Of a stretch of 6,081 bases of DNA, positions 1 to 5,868 are shown in pieces; within the stretch, counting starts at the first letter, position 1; every line of letters begins with the position of its first letter. The DNA is taken from contig PARM01000016.1 of assembly GCA_002711495.1 (NCBI GenBank), forward strand, positions 10,093 through 16,173, read 5' to 3'. Origin of the DNA: Gammaproteobacteria bacterium. GTDB lineage: Bacteria; Pseudomonadota; Gammaproteobacteria; Pseudomonadales; Azotimanducaceae. Position numbers and translations under genes: made by a program. The notes under the pieces were generated by a model, which saw only the letters and a list, made by a program, of their open reading frames with translations, had not been told where the DNA came from and ran no database searches.

Positions 1-125
1 TGCTTGAAGATCCGGATATCCGAATGTCAATAATAAGAAGAAAGCCGCTACCTCAGCTATTTCCAAATAGCAGATCGTGGAAGAATTTCGTTGAGATATC
101 CATGGCCGTAGAGAAAAACTTATAG
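1..125 (+). CDS. flhG: FlhG/FleN (MinD-like ATPase), C-terminal fragment
   Basis: Frame 3 is open from the left edge and reads 40 codons to a TAG at 123-125. The gene is cut by the window boundary, so only its end is visible. The peptide contains D-P-D-I-R, then S-I-I-R-R-K-P-L and Q-L-F-P-N-S, followed by an amphipathic end. This matches the C-terminal pattern of FlhG/FleN proteins: an R-x-(S/A)-V-x-x-x-x-P/V stretch, then a 'YPNS/YPSS'-like motif and a final helix. FlhG is a cytoplasmic MinD-type ATPase that controls flagellar number, working with FlhF, and in gammaproteobacteria it usually sits just upstream of fliA, as here. The ATP-binding motifs lie outside the window, so the call rests on the tail motif plus gene order. 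A chance open frame is possible but less likely. Confidence 0.68.
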   Translation, partial: LEDPDIRMSIIRRKPLPQLFPNSRSWKNFVEISMAVEKNL

Positions 126-198
126 TCTATGATGACTATTCAAAATGGTTCGGCTGTTCTAAGATTGGAATTAAATAATTAAACATTCTAGTTCACAA

Positions 199-897
199 AT
201 GGCCATAGACCAGTATCTTCAAATTGCAAGTAAAGAAAAGCTTAAGTTAACGCCAGAGCACTATTCTTTGGTCAAAAGAACAGCTCTTTACTTAAAAACT
301 CGCCTCCCGGCTACTATTGAAGTTGAAGATTTAATGCAATCTGGGCTAGAAGGGCTTATGCAGGCGTCTAGCTCTTACGATGACGCAAGGGGAGTCACTT
401 TTGATCAGTTTGCGAGAACACGGATTCGGGGAGCCATGCTTGACGAAGTTCGAAGACTCTCTCCTGCGACACGAACCACAATAAATATAAAAAGAGAACA
501 AAGCGCTGCAATAACGCATCTTTCAAATCATCTTGGCAGAACTCCTACCAGCGCGGAAGTTGCGGTCTACCTCGGAAAAGATATCGAGACTTTTGAAAAA
601 GAGAGGCTTATAGCTCAAGGAAGCGACTCAGTTAGCTCTGATGCAAGCCCAGATTTGGTGCCAGATCAACATGATGAGGCATCTGAGCCATCAAACGTTC
701 TAGAAAAACAAGAAACACTTGATGAACTGAAGACTCTCATAGGCGATCTTCCTGAGCGTTCTCAGTTAATATTGTCTTTATACTACGTTGAAGAACTAAC
801 CCTTAAGGAGATTGCAGACGTAATCTCTGTGTCCGAATCAAGGATAAGTCAAATTCTGACTGAGACAGCAACAAAATTAAGAGCGAGGCTTAAGTAA
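199..897 (+). CDS. fliA: RNA polymerase sigma factor FliA (sigma-28, flagellar)
   Basis: 232 residues, close to the usual FliA length of about 240. FliA directs RNA polymerase to late flagellar and chemotaxis promoters and is normally held by the anti-sigma factor FlgM. Region 2 spans about residues 20-85, with R-L-P at 35-37, the D-L-M-Q-S-G-L-E-G-L core at 44-53 and the family signature R-I-R-G-A-M-L-D-E-V-R at 75-85. Region 3 spans about 95-150 (H-L-G-R-T-P near 111-116). Region 4 spans about 175-232, with L-P-E-R-S and a helix-turn-helix at 201-228 (T-L-K-E-I-A...S-R-I-S-Q-I-L). After R-R at 85-86, most FliA proteins carry a D-W-x-P-R-x-type segment; here it reads L-S-P-A-T-R. ATG 199 is the only reasonable start: an in-frame TAA lies at 172-174 and the next Met is inside region 2. 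I see no Shine-Dalgarno sequence before it. It follows the flhG tail by 73 bp. Confidence 0.93.
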   Translation: MAIDQYLQIASKEKLKLTPEHYSLVKRTALYLKTRLPATIEVEDLMQSGLEGLMQASSSYDDARGVTFDQFARTRIRGAMLDEVRRLSPATRTTINIKREQSAAITHLSNHLGRTPTSAEVAVYLGKDIETFEKERLIAQGSDSVSSDASPDLVPDQHDEASEPSNVLEKQETLDELKTLIGDLPERSQLILSLYYVEELTLKEIADVISVSESRISQILTETATKLRARLK

Positions 898-899
898 TC

Positions 900-1424
900 A
901 TGGCTTTGTTCAAAGGACTGAAGGAAACAAAGGAACGAAAAAAAGCCAAAGCCTTTTACGAACAAATGCCAAAACTGAGTGGTGATCCTCGTGAGATCAG
1001 AAAGCTTCGAGCGTTAATTAACGCAAGATTGACTGGCTTCATTGATATGACCTTCATCGAAGGAGCTAAGGATATGGAGAGTTTTCAAGAATCGGGAGCA
1101 CCAGGCTCAAACCCAGGTGGTTTTTCCGCTGCCTATAAAGCAGTGAAAACCGTGGGCGGCATAGTTGTAGTGTATCTACCTCAAAAATACACAAATTTTT
1201 TCTATGAATTGGGCACCAGATATCAATCTGCACACTTGACGAAAAATAGAGTCATTGTGCTCGCAGATGACACCTCAAAAGAAATATCTCAGTTTCTTAA
1301 ATTAGATAACGAAATATCTCCTTTAGCTTTTTTGAGGGTAGAGACTGAGAGAGAGGGGTCGGGGTCGAGTATCGATCAAGATGATGAGAGTGAAATGGGC
1401 ACAGATCCTAGCGATGGCTCCTGA
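900..1424 (+). CDS. Unknown protein in the fliA operon
   Basis: 174 residues, not recognised. The ATG lies two bases after the fliA stop, so the two genes are almost certainly co-transcribed; a GAGG at 885-888 is a distant, weak ribosome site. The first 18 residues are lysine-rich. Residues 25-65 are probably helical. A hydrophobic strand, G-G-I-V-V-V-Y-L, sits at 86-93, followed by a likely helix holding F-F-Y-E-L-G-T (100-106) and a second strand, R-V-I-V-L-A-D-D (117-124). This strand-helix(ELG)-strand order resembles the nucleoside 2-deoxyribosyltransferase/TIR-like fold, in which a glutamate at that place is catalytic, but the likeness is faint and I do not assign the function. The last 25 residues are acidic and probably disordered. 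There is no signal peptide or membrane segment, so it should be cytoplasmic. Position suggests a flagella- or sigma-related role; that is inference. Confidence 0.8.
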   Translation: MALFKGLKETKERKKAKAFYEQMPKLSGDPREIRKLRALINARLTGFIDMTFIEGAKDMESFQESGAPGSNPGGFSAAYKAVKTVGGIVVVYLPQKYTNFFYELGTRYQSAHLTKNRVIVLADDTSKEISQFLKLDNEISPLAFLRVETEREGSGSSIDQDDESEMGTDPSDGS

Positions 1425-1450
1425 TCGACGACAAGCCCATTAGACGTTAA

Positions 1451-1480
1451 TCTTAACTAATTTTAGTTCAATTAAAACTC
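1451..1480. terminator. Possible weak terminator between convergent genes
   Basis: The 43-bp gap between the unknown gene's stop and the trpS stop is AT-rich. A perfect dyad, AACTAA-TT-TTAGTT, lies at 1455-1468 and touches the trpS stop codon. A second short pairing, TTTTA with TAAAA, spans 1461-1477. The convergent layout calls for transcription ends here, but the stems contain almost no G-C pairs and no clean U-tract follows on either strand, so intrinsic termination would be poor. Confidence 0.25.
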
Positions 1481-2481
1481 TTTATCCCAACAGCGTCTCG
1501 GACCCGTTTTAGGACAGGAGCAGCTGCCCCTCTCGCTTTTTCAGCGCCTTCGTTTAGGGTAGTCTCAAGATGATGTCGATCCGATATCACCCTTTGATAT
1601 TCTTCGCGAAAAGGCGAAAGCTTGTTATCAACGATTTCAGTAAGAACTTCCTTAATTTTACCCCAACCAAGCCCCTCTTCGTAGCTTCGACGCATATCCT
1701 CGATTTCTATGGGAGTTCCAAAAGCTTTCAAGATTTTAAATAAATTGCAGGTCGACGGCTCCTTTGGCTGGCCAGGTTCCAATGAGTTAGTTTTAATTCT
1801 CTTAATCAACTTACCCAGATTATTTTTATCAGTAAAAATCGGAATAACATTTCTGTAGCTTTTGCTCATCTTTCTACCATCTAACCCAGGAATAATTCCG
1901 GCGTCGTCGCTAATTTGATCTTCAGGGATTGTAAAAATCTTTCCATAATGGTGATTAAATCTATTGGCAATATCTCTAGTCATTTCTAGATGCTGCTTCT
2001 GATCATTTCCAACAGGCACTAGATCCGCGTTGAACATCAGAATGTCAGCAGCCATCAAGATAGGGTAATTAAACAATCCCATCGTTATTCCACGATCAAG
2101 GTCAGCCGAGCCCTCTTGGTCATTATTGGCCACGGCAGCCTTATAGGCATGAGAGCGATTCAGCAATCCCTTAGCTGTCATACAACCAAGAACCCAAGCC
2201 AATTCCATGATTTCGGGCACATCCGACTGCCTATAGAAAGTAACTTTTTTAGGATCCAGACCACAAGACAACCAAGTAGCGGCGACCTCAAGGCTTGAAT
2301 TATGCGTGAGCTGGGGATCGTGATTTTTTATCAACGAATGGTAATCTGCCAAAAAAAGAAAAGAGTCCGTTTCTTCCGATTTGCTCGCCTCTATCGCCGG
2401 CAAGACTGCCCCAACAAGATTTCCGATATGGGGACTTCCGCTAGTCGTTACACCGGTTAATATTCGTTTTTTGTGTTTCAA
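1468..2481 (-). CDS. trpS: Tryptophanyl-tRNA synthetase
   Basis: 337 residues, the usual length for a bacterial class Ic TrpRS, which charges tRNA-Trp with tryptophan in the cytoplasm using ATP. The HIGH-type ATP site is T-S-G-S-P-H-I-G-N (13-21) and the KMSKS loop is exact at 204-208 (G-R-K-M-S-K-S). The core also shows F-N-Y-P-I-L-M-A-A-D-I-L (137-148) and V-G-N-D-Q-K-Q-H-L-E-M-T-R-D (157-170), the conserved tryptophan-pocket and dimer-core region. In many relatives the residue before D-Q is E, D or R rather than N. The start is TTG (2479-2481): an in-frame TAA lies two codons upstream and the next Met comes after the HIGH motif, so no ATG start is possible. The ribosome site is weak. It lies 33 bp after the cupin gene on the same strand and may be read with it, unless a promoter lies inside the cupin gene. 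Confidence 0.96.
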   Translation of the reverse strand: MKHKKRILTGVTTSGSPHIGNLVGAVLPAIEASKSEETDSFLFLADYHSLIKNHDPQLTHNSSLEVAATWLSCGLDPKKVTFYRQSDVPEIMELAWVLGCMTAKGLLNRSHAYKAAVANNDQEGSADLDRGITMGLFNYPILMAADILMFNADLVPVGNDQKQHLEMTRDIANRFNHHYGKIFTIPEDQISDDAGIIPGLDGRKMSKSYRNVIPIFTDKNNLGKLIKRIKTNSLEPGQPKEPSTCNLFKILKAFGTPIEIEDMRRSYEEGLGWGKIKEVLTEIVDNKLSPFREEYQRVISDRHHLETTLNEGAEKARGAAAPVLKRVRDAVGIKSFN

Positions 2482-2514
2482 AGTTTAGATCCAAAAGCGG
2501 AAAAAAGATTATCC

Positions 2515-3060
2515 TCAACTAAAAGCATTCACACCACCAGTAAAGTCGTATTTGAACGTCGGATTTCCAGATATGGCCCCGTCCGAGTGCACTATATGAG
2601 TTGAAGAGCTGGACCAAGCGATGAAATCGCTTACAGTTAAATCCCCTATCCTGTCTGAATTCGGGTCAGGCTCCGAATGATTCTGAAGAAGAACCTCTGT
2701 GTCTCCCTCAAAAATTCCGACAGTCTCAAAACCCTCTGGGCAGTCACTAAAGGGAGTGTGAAACGAACCGGCGGCTTCATAAGAGAACATGCCGGTCAAA
2801 ATTCGACTCTCAATCGGGTTCTTAGACTCACGATATCCGTACCAACCTCGCACCGTCCAAGCCATGGCTCTGCAGATATGGAAGTGTGAAGGGAAATCTG
2901 GTGCGCCACCATCCATCTTATAGCTGAAAGCTACCGTGTTAGTTGGTTCATGAACTGTAAGAACCTTGAAGTAGGATCCCTCTCCTACCTCAACCCATTT
3001 AAGATCTTTCATTTGAACGTCTGCAGTGATCTTTTCCATTGCTTGTAAATTAAGCCCCAT
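2515..3060 (-). CDS. Cupin protein, probable non-haem Fe dioxygenase-like enzyme
   Basis: 181 residues from the preferred start. One cupin barrel is visible. The first metal motif is F-P-S-H-F-H at 56-61 (His59, His61), followed by R-G-W-Y-G-Y-R (71-77). The second part holds S-Y-E-A-A-G-S-F-H-T-P (93-103), giving Glu95 and His101. Three histidines plus a nearby glutamate are the usual metal set of cupins related to acetylacetone dioxygenase (Dke1) and 2,4'-dihydroxyacetophenone dioxygenase, which cleave C-C bonds with O2. Substrate cannot be told from sequence. About 50 residues follow the barrel's second motif, ending in an S/T-rich, G-containing tail. Two Mets compete for the start. The upstream one (3064-3066) abuts GGGAG with no spacing, whereas the one at 3058-3060 sits 6 nt from it, so I take the latter. 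There is no signal peptide. The gene lies between an acyl-CoA ligase and trpS, all on one strand. Confidence 0.82.
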   Translation of the reverse strand: MGLNLQAMEKITADVQMKDLKWVEVGEGSYFKVLTVHEPTNTVAFSYKMDGGAPDFPSHFHICRAMAWTVRGWYGYRESKNPIESRILTGMFSYEAAGSFHTPFSDCPEGFETVGIFEGDTEVLLQNHSEPDPNSDRIGDLTVSDFIAWSSSSTHIVHSDGAISGNPTFKYDFTGGVNAFS

Positions 3061-3066
3061 CGCCAT

Positions 3067-3071
3067 CTCCC
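3067..3071 (-). promoter_or_regulatory. Ribosome binding site of the cupin gene (decides start)
   Basis: GGGAG on the minus strand. It touches the ATG at 3064-3066 directly, which would be unusable spacing, but lies 6 nt from the ATG at 3058-3060. This favours the second Met and a protein two residues shorter. Confidence 0.6.
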
Positions 3072-3164
3072 AGTTCGCTATTTATTTTTTTTGTTCCTTT
3101 TATTGTCTATATTTCTGGATCGCGACACAACGTATGATTCTAGTTTTGTTCAAACAAGATCTGA

Positions 3165-4733
3165 TTAAGCTCCCTTGACGCGCCTATCATCTTTATCCCA
3201 ATATGGTTCTCGCAATATTTTCCTTTGTATCTTTCCAACAGGGCTCTTAGGCAGTGGTTCAGTCTGAAAAATTACTTTAGTTGGTTTCTTATACGAACCT
3301 AGCTTATCACTGCAAAGCTCCATAATTTCTGACTCGGCAACTTCTGCACCCTTTGATATTACACAGACAGCGATGGGGGTCTCTCCCCACTTTTCATGAG
3401 GCCCTGCAAAAACAGCTACTTCAGAAACTTTGGGATGACTTAAGATAATATTCTCTAGCTCGGCGGGCCAGATGTTAAAGCCGCCAGAGATAATCATGTC
3501 ATCTTTGCGATCCAAAACATATAAGTACCCGTTTTCATCCAGCTTACCAATGTCTCCAGTTAGAACGAACCCATCTGATGAAATTCGCTCGCCCGTGGCC
3601 TCTTTATTTTCCCAAAACCCGGTCATTTGTCCTTCGCACTTTATTGCAATTTCACCCTCTATTCCGATGGGCAAATTAATCTCTGGATCACTAGTGTCGC
3701 GAATTTCTAAGTAGGCGAACGGCAGGGCCCGTCCGGCTGAACGAAGCGGGTTCGATCCCTCAACCGAAGAAAACCATTCATCCGGACCCATCATGCAAAC
3801 CGGTAAAGCCTCCGTCTGACCATAGCCTTGATAAAGAACATCACCAAAAATCTCACGACCAAGTAAAGCTGTCTCATCAGCTATTGGTGCGCCCCCAATC
3901 TGAATAACTTTTAGCGAAGGCAGATCTAGACTCTTGGCCTTCGGACAACGAACAAGAGCGTTGAGCATTGACGGGACTAGAAACATATAGGATACCTTTT
4001 CTCGGTCCATTACATCCAAAACCTTGTCCGGATCAAATTCTGTAAGCAGAAGGTTCACTCCTCCAGAAAGCCAAGTTGGCGTATAAAGGTATCCACTGCC
4101 ATGGGAGATCGGACCGACGTGCAAACAAACGTCACCCGCATGCATTGGAGGGAAGTTGTAAAACCAATCTTTGCCCGCACTAATCCATGTCTTGTGGCTA
4201 TAAGCAACGCCCTTAGGTTTACCCGTTGTTCCACCTGTATGCCGGATTATGTACCAGTCTTCCGGGTCTATGCAGATAGGGCGGTCAACCACTGAGAAGT
4301 TATTCAACCAGTCCTCATAACCCTCATCCCTGACTAAAAAGTGATCAACCGTTTTTATTTTGGTTAACGCTTCTCGTATTTCGCTCTCATATTTCTTAGT
4401 GACCATTAGTGCTTTAGTCCCCGTCTGATTAATCATGTGGGCATGGCTTTCAGCAGAATTTCTTGCATACAACGGAACTCTGACGAGTCCTGCTATAGCG
4501 GACCCTAAGAAAAAATCCTGAGCTTCTATGCTATTGTCTTCAAGGACAGCGACACGATCGCCACGAGAAAGCCCCATAGACGAGAATCCGTTCGCCAGCC
4601 TAACACCGCGGTTCCAAGCCTCTGAGTAAGTTAATCTTCTCTCGCCTGCGACTACTGAGATCCTGTTTGCGTTGTACTTCGCTGATTGGCGCATGAGCCC
4701 TGTGACGGTGATTCCCTTGATCTTACGTTTCAT
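3165..4733 (-). CDS. AMP-forming acyl-CoA synthetase (acyl/aryl-CoA ligase)
   Basis: 522 residues, full length for the ANL superfamily. These enzymes activate a carboxylic acid to an acyl-adenylate with ATP and then form the CoA thioester. The motifs appear in order: phosphate loop H-T-G-G-T-T-G-K-P-K-G (165-175); I-S-H-G-S-G (209-214), with the His of motif A4; Y-G-Q-T-E (304-308); T-G-D-I-G (392-396); the hinge region L-D-R-K-D-D-M-I-I-S-G-G-F-N-I (407-421); and P-K-S-P-V-G-K-I-Q-R-K (495-505), whose Lys501 is the catalytic lysine of the C-terminal domain. All key residues are present, so the enzyme should be active. The acid substrate cannot be read from sequence; medium/long-chain, branched or aromatic acids are all possible. 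Start ATG 4731-4733 has an ideal ribosome site. It is the first gene of the minus-strand run, ahead of the cupin gene by about 100 bp, and diverges from the Bax-inhibitor-like gene. Confidence 0.93.
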   Translation of the reverse strand: MKRKIKGITVTGLMRQSAKYNANRISVVAGERRLTYSEAWNRGVRLANGFSSMGLSRGDRVAVLEDNSIEAQDFFLGSAIAGLVRVPLYARNSAESHAHMINQTGTKALMVTKKYESEIREALTKIKTVDHFLVRDEGYEDWLNNFSVVDRPICIDPEDWYIIRHTGGTTGKPKGVAYSHKTWISAGKDWFYNFPPMHAGDVCLHVGPISHGSGYLYTPTWLSGGVNLLLTEFDPDKVLDVMDREKVSYMFLVPSMLNALVRCPKAKSLDLPSLKVIQIGGAPIADETALLGREIFGDVLYQGYGQTEALPVCMMGPDEWFSSVEGSNPLRSAGRALPFAYLEIRDTSDPEINLPIGIEGEIAIKCEGQMTGFWENKEATGERISSDGFVLTGDIGKLDENGYLYVLDRKDDMIISGGFNIWPAELENIILSHPKVSEVAVFAGPHEKWGETPIAVCVISKGAEVAESEIMELCSDKLGSYKKPTKVIFQTEPLPKSPVGKIQRKILREPYWDKDDRRVKGA

Positions 4734-4854
4734 CGGCTGATCTCCTTGTCAATTACACAAGTTTAGAAAAGATAAGCTTAAAAAAAATCTGCTGTCGAAT
4801 AACAAAACTGTATCTTTATTTTTATCGTATCCAGAGAGATAATATCATGGCAAA
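4734..4854. promoter_or_regulatory. Divergent intergenic region, presumed promoters for both sides
   Basis: About 130 bp of AT-rich DNA separates the divergent ligase and Bax-inhibitor-like genes, so promoters in both directions are expected here. On the plus strand a GATAAT at 4838-4843 could be a -10 element, with only a poor -35 (TTTATT, 4815-4820) 17 bases before it. On the minus strand I see no good -35/-10 pair. I looked for a sigma-28 type promoter (TAAA and GCCGATAA) and found none. No clear operator dyad is visible. Confidence 0.35.
4742..4746 (-). promoter_or_regulatory. Ribosome binding site of the acyl-CoA ligase gene
   Basis: AGGAG on the minus strand, within AAGGAGA, 8 nt before the ATG at 4731-4733. 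This is a strong site that confirms the ligase start. Confidence 0.8.
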
Positions 4855-4859
4855 AGGAG
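4855..4859 (+). promoter_or_regulatory. Ribosome binding site of the Bax-inhibitor-like gene (decides start)
   Basis: AGGAG within AAAAGGAGA lies 8 nt before the ATG at 4868. It falls inside the reading frame that would begin at the upstream ATG 4847, which has only a weak GAGAG before it. The true start is therefore most likely 4868. Confidence 0.75.
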
Positions 4860-4867
4860 AACAAAAT

Positions 4868-5659
4868 ATGAGTAAACATTCAGCCCTCGATACCTTTGGC
4901 AGGTCTGGCAACCCCTTGATAAGGTCAGATATTTTCGCAAGACAATCCTCATCCTTGCATGAAAAGATGACTTTGCAAGGCGCTGTAGATAAGACTGGGA
5001 TGCTGCTTTTCTTGACGGTACTCGCGGCGGCATTAAGCTGGAGTAGTGAAAGTCCCTTGATGGGCGCAGTTTCGGCGCTAGGGGCAATGGTTGCTGTCAT
5101 AAGTGGTATCGCCACATTCGGATTTTGGTTTTTTTTCATTGGATGGATTGTAAAGCCTCGTCCCCACCTGGCCCCTAAAACCGCGCCAATTTATGCTGTG
5201 GGAATGGGGTTCGGAATTGGACTAATGTCTGAACAGGCGGAGATGATGTTCCCAGGAATAGTTATTCAAGCTGTCTCACTTACCTTCTTCGTCGCTGCAT
5301 CTCTGCTTTTCGCTTACAAGAGCGGGATAATTAAACCAACCCAGAATTTTCTGCTGATCATTTTCTCCGCCACGGTAGGGATTTTTCTGACTTATATAGC
5401 AAACCTTATTTATTCCGCTTTCACAGGGACTTCGTTTTCATTTCTTACCGATAATGGCGCTTTTGGCATCGGGATAAGCTTGTTTGTGGTGGCAATCGCT
5501 GCTTTGAACCTAGTCCTTGACTTCGACATTATTGAGCAAGCGCATGAACAAGGCGCCCCAAAATACATAGAGTGGTTTGGAGCCATGGCGTTGGTAGCAA
5601 CTTTAATTTGGCTTTATATTGAAATCCTGCGACTACTAATGAAATTGCGCAGCAGATGA
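4868..5659 (+). CDS. Bax inhibitor-1/YccA-like inner-membrane protein
   Basis: 263 residues from ATG 4868; starting at 4847 would add seven. The protein has a hydrophilic N-terminus with a G-N-P motif, then M-T-L-Q-G-A-V-D-K-T (34-43) just before the first helix. About seven hydrophobic segments follow (roughly 44-58, 64-79, 81-95, 106-121, 130-150, 161-182, 200-220), and a last one lies near 236-256. The C-terminal block L-D-F-D-I-I-E-Q (217-224), then G-A-P-K-Y-I-E-W (229-236) and W-L-Y-I-E-I-L-R-L-L (248-257), is the hallmark of the bacterial Bax1-I_2/YccA-like family. Relatives of the wider BI-1 family are pH-sensitive calcium-leak channels using paired acidic residues; the D-F-D motif could serve so here, but the role of this bacterial subfamily is not established. 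It shares a 4-base overlap with the next gene and diverges from the ligase gene. Confidence 0.9.
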   Translation: MSKHSALDTFGRSGNPLIRSDIFARQSSSLHEKMTLQGAVDKTGMLLFLTVLAAALSWSSESPLMGAVSALGAMVAVISGIATFGFWFFFIGWIVKPRPHLAPKTAPIYAVGMGFGIGLMSEQAEMMFPGIVIQAVSLTFFVAASLLFAYKSGIIKPTQNFLLIIFSATVGIFLTYIANLIYSAFTGTSFSFLTDNGAFGIGISLFVVAIAALNLVLDFDIIEQAHEQGAPKYIEWFGAMALVATLIWLYIEILRLLMKLRSR

Positions 5660-5868
5660 GCATGAGCCTATTGACTGGATTTTTAGGAATAGTTGGTATT
5701 GTCTCTTTTATAGCGTTCTTTTTTTTGATGCGGTATAAGGCCTCATCAAAACAAACTGACAGGCCCAATCGAATTAAATGGTCCTCCTATATCCCCTATA
5801 GACAGACTGATACTGGGAGGGAAAAGGCAAATAAAGGCTCTGAACAAGACGCGGACTTTAAAGGGTAA
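5656..5868 (+). CDS. Small single-pass membrane protein, unknown
   Basis: 70 residues, not recognised. Its ATG overlaps the preceding stop as ATGA (5656-5659), which points to translational coupling with the Bax-inhibitor-like gene; no separate ribosome site is visible. An alternative start is the ATG at 5662 (Met3). Residues 4-25 form one hydrophobic helix (L-L-T-G-F-L-G-I-V-G...F-F-F-L-M). It is followed by R-Y-K and a hydrophilic, charged tail of about 45 residues with no cysteine. Positive charges after the helix predict an N-out, C-in inner-membrane topology. The strong overlap and a sensible membrane-plus-tail composition argue that it is real, possibly a partner of the upstream channel-like protein; that is inference. 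A T8 run at 5719-5726 could be a sequencing-error site but keeps the frame open. Confidence 0.62.
   Translation: MSMSLLTGFLGIVGIVSFIAFFFLMRYKASSKQTDRPNRIKWSSYIPYRQTDTGREKANKGSEQDADFKG

Noticed and set aside
2116..2298. Plus-strand open frame inside trpS
   Set aside because: Antisense to strongly conserved TrpRS core; no recognisable protein features or ribosome site.
2677..2889. Plus-strand open frame inside the cupin gene
   Set aside because: Shadow of the cupin coding sequence on the opposite strand.
3472..4295. Two plus-strand open frames (3472-3714, 4101-4295) inside the ligase gene
   Set aside because: Antisense to the conserved ANL motifs; composition is not protein-like.
4822..5139. 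Minus-strand open frames over the start of the Bax-inhibitor-like gene
   Set aside because: They oppose a well-supported membrane-protein gene and have no family features.
5529..5768. Minus-strand open frame of 79 codons across the two membrane-protein genes
   Set aside because: Antisense to the conserved C-terminal block of the BI-1-like protein; hydrophobicity mirrors the real gene.
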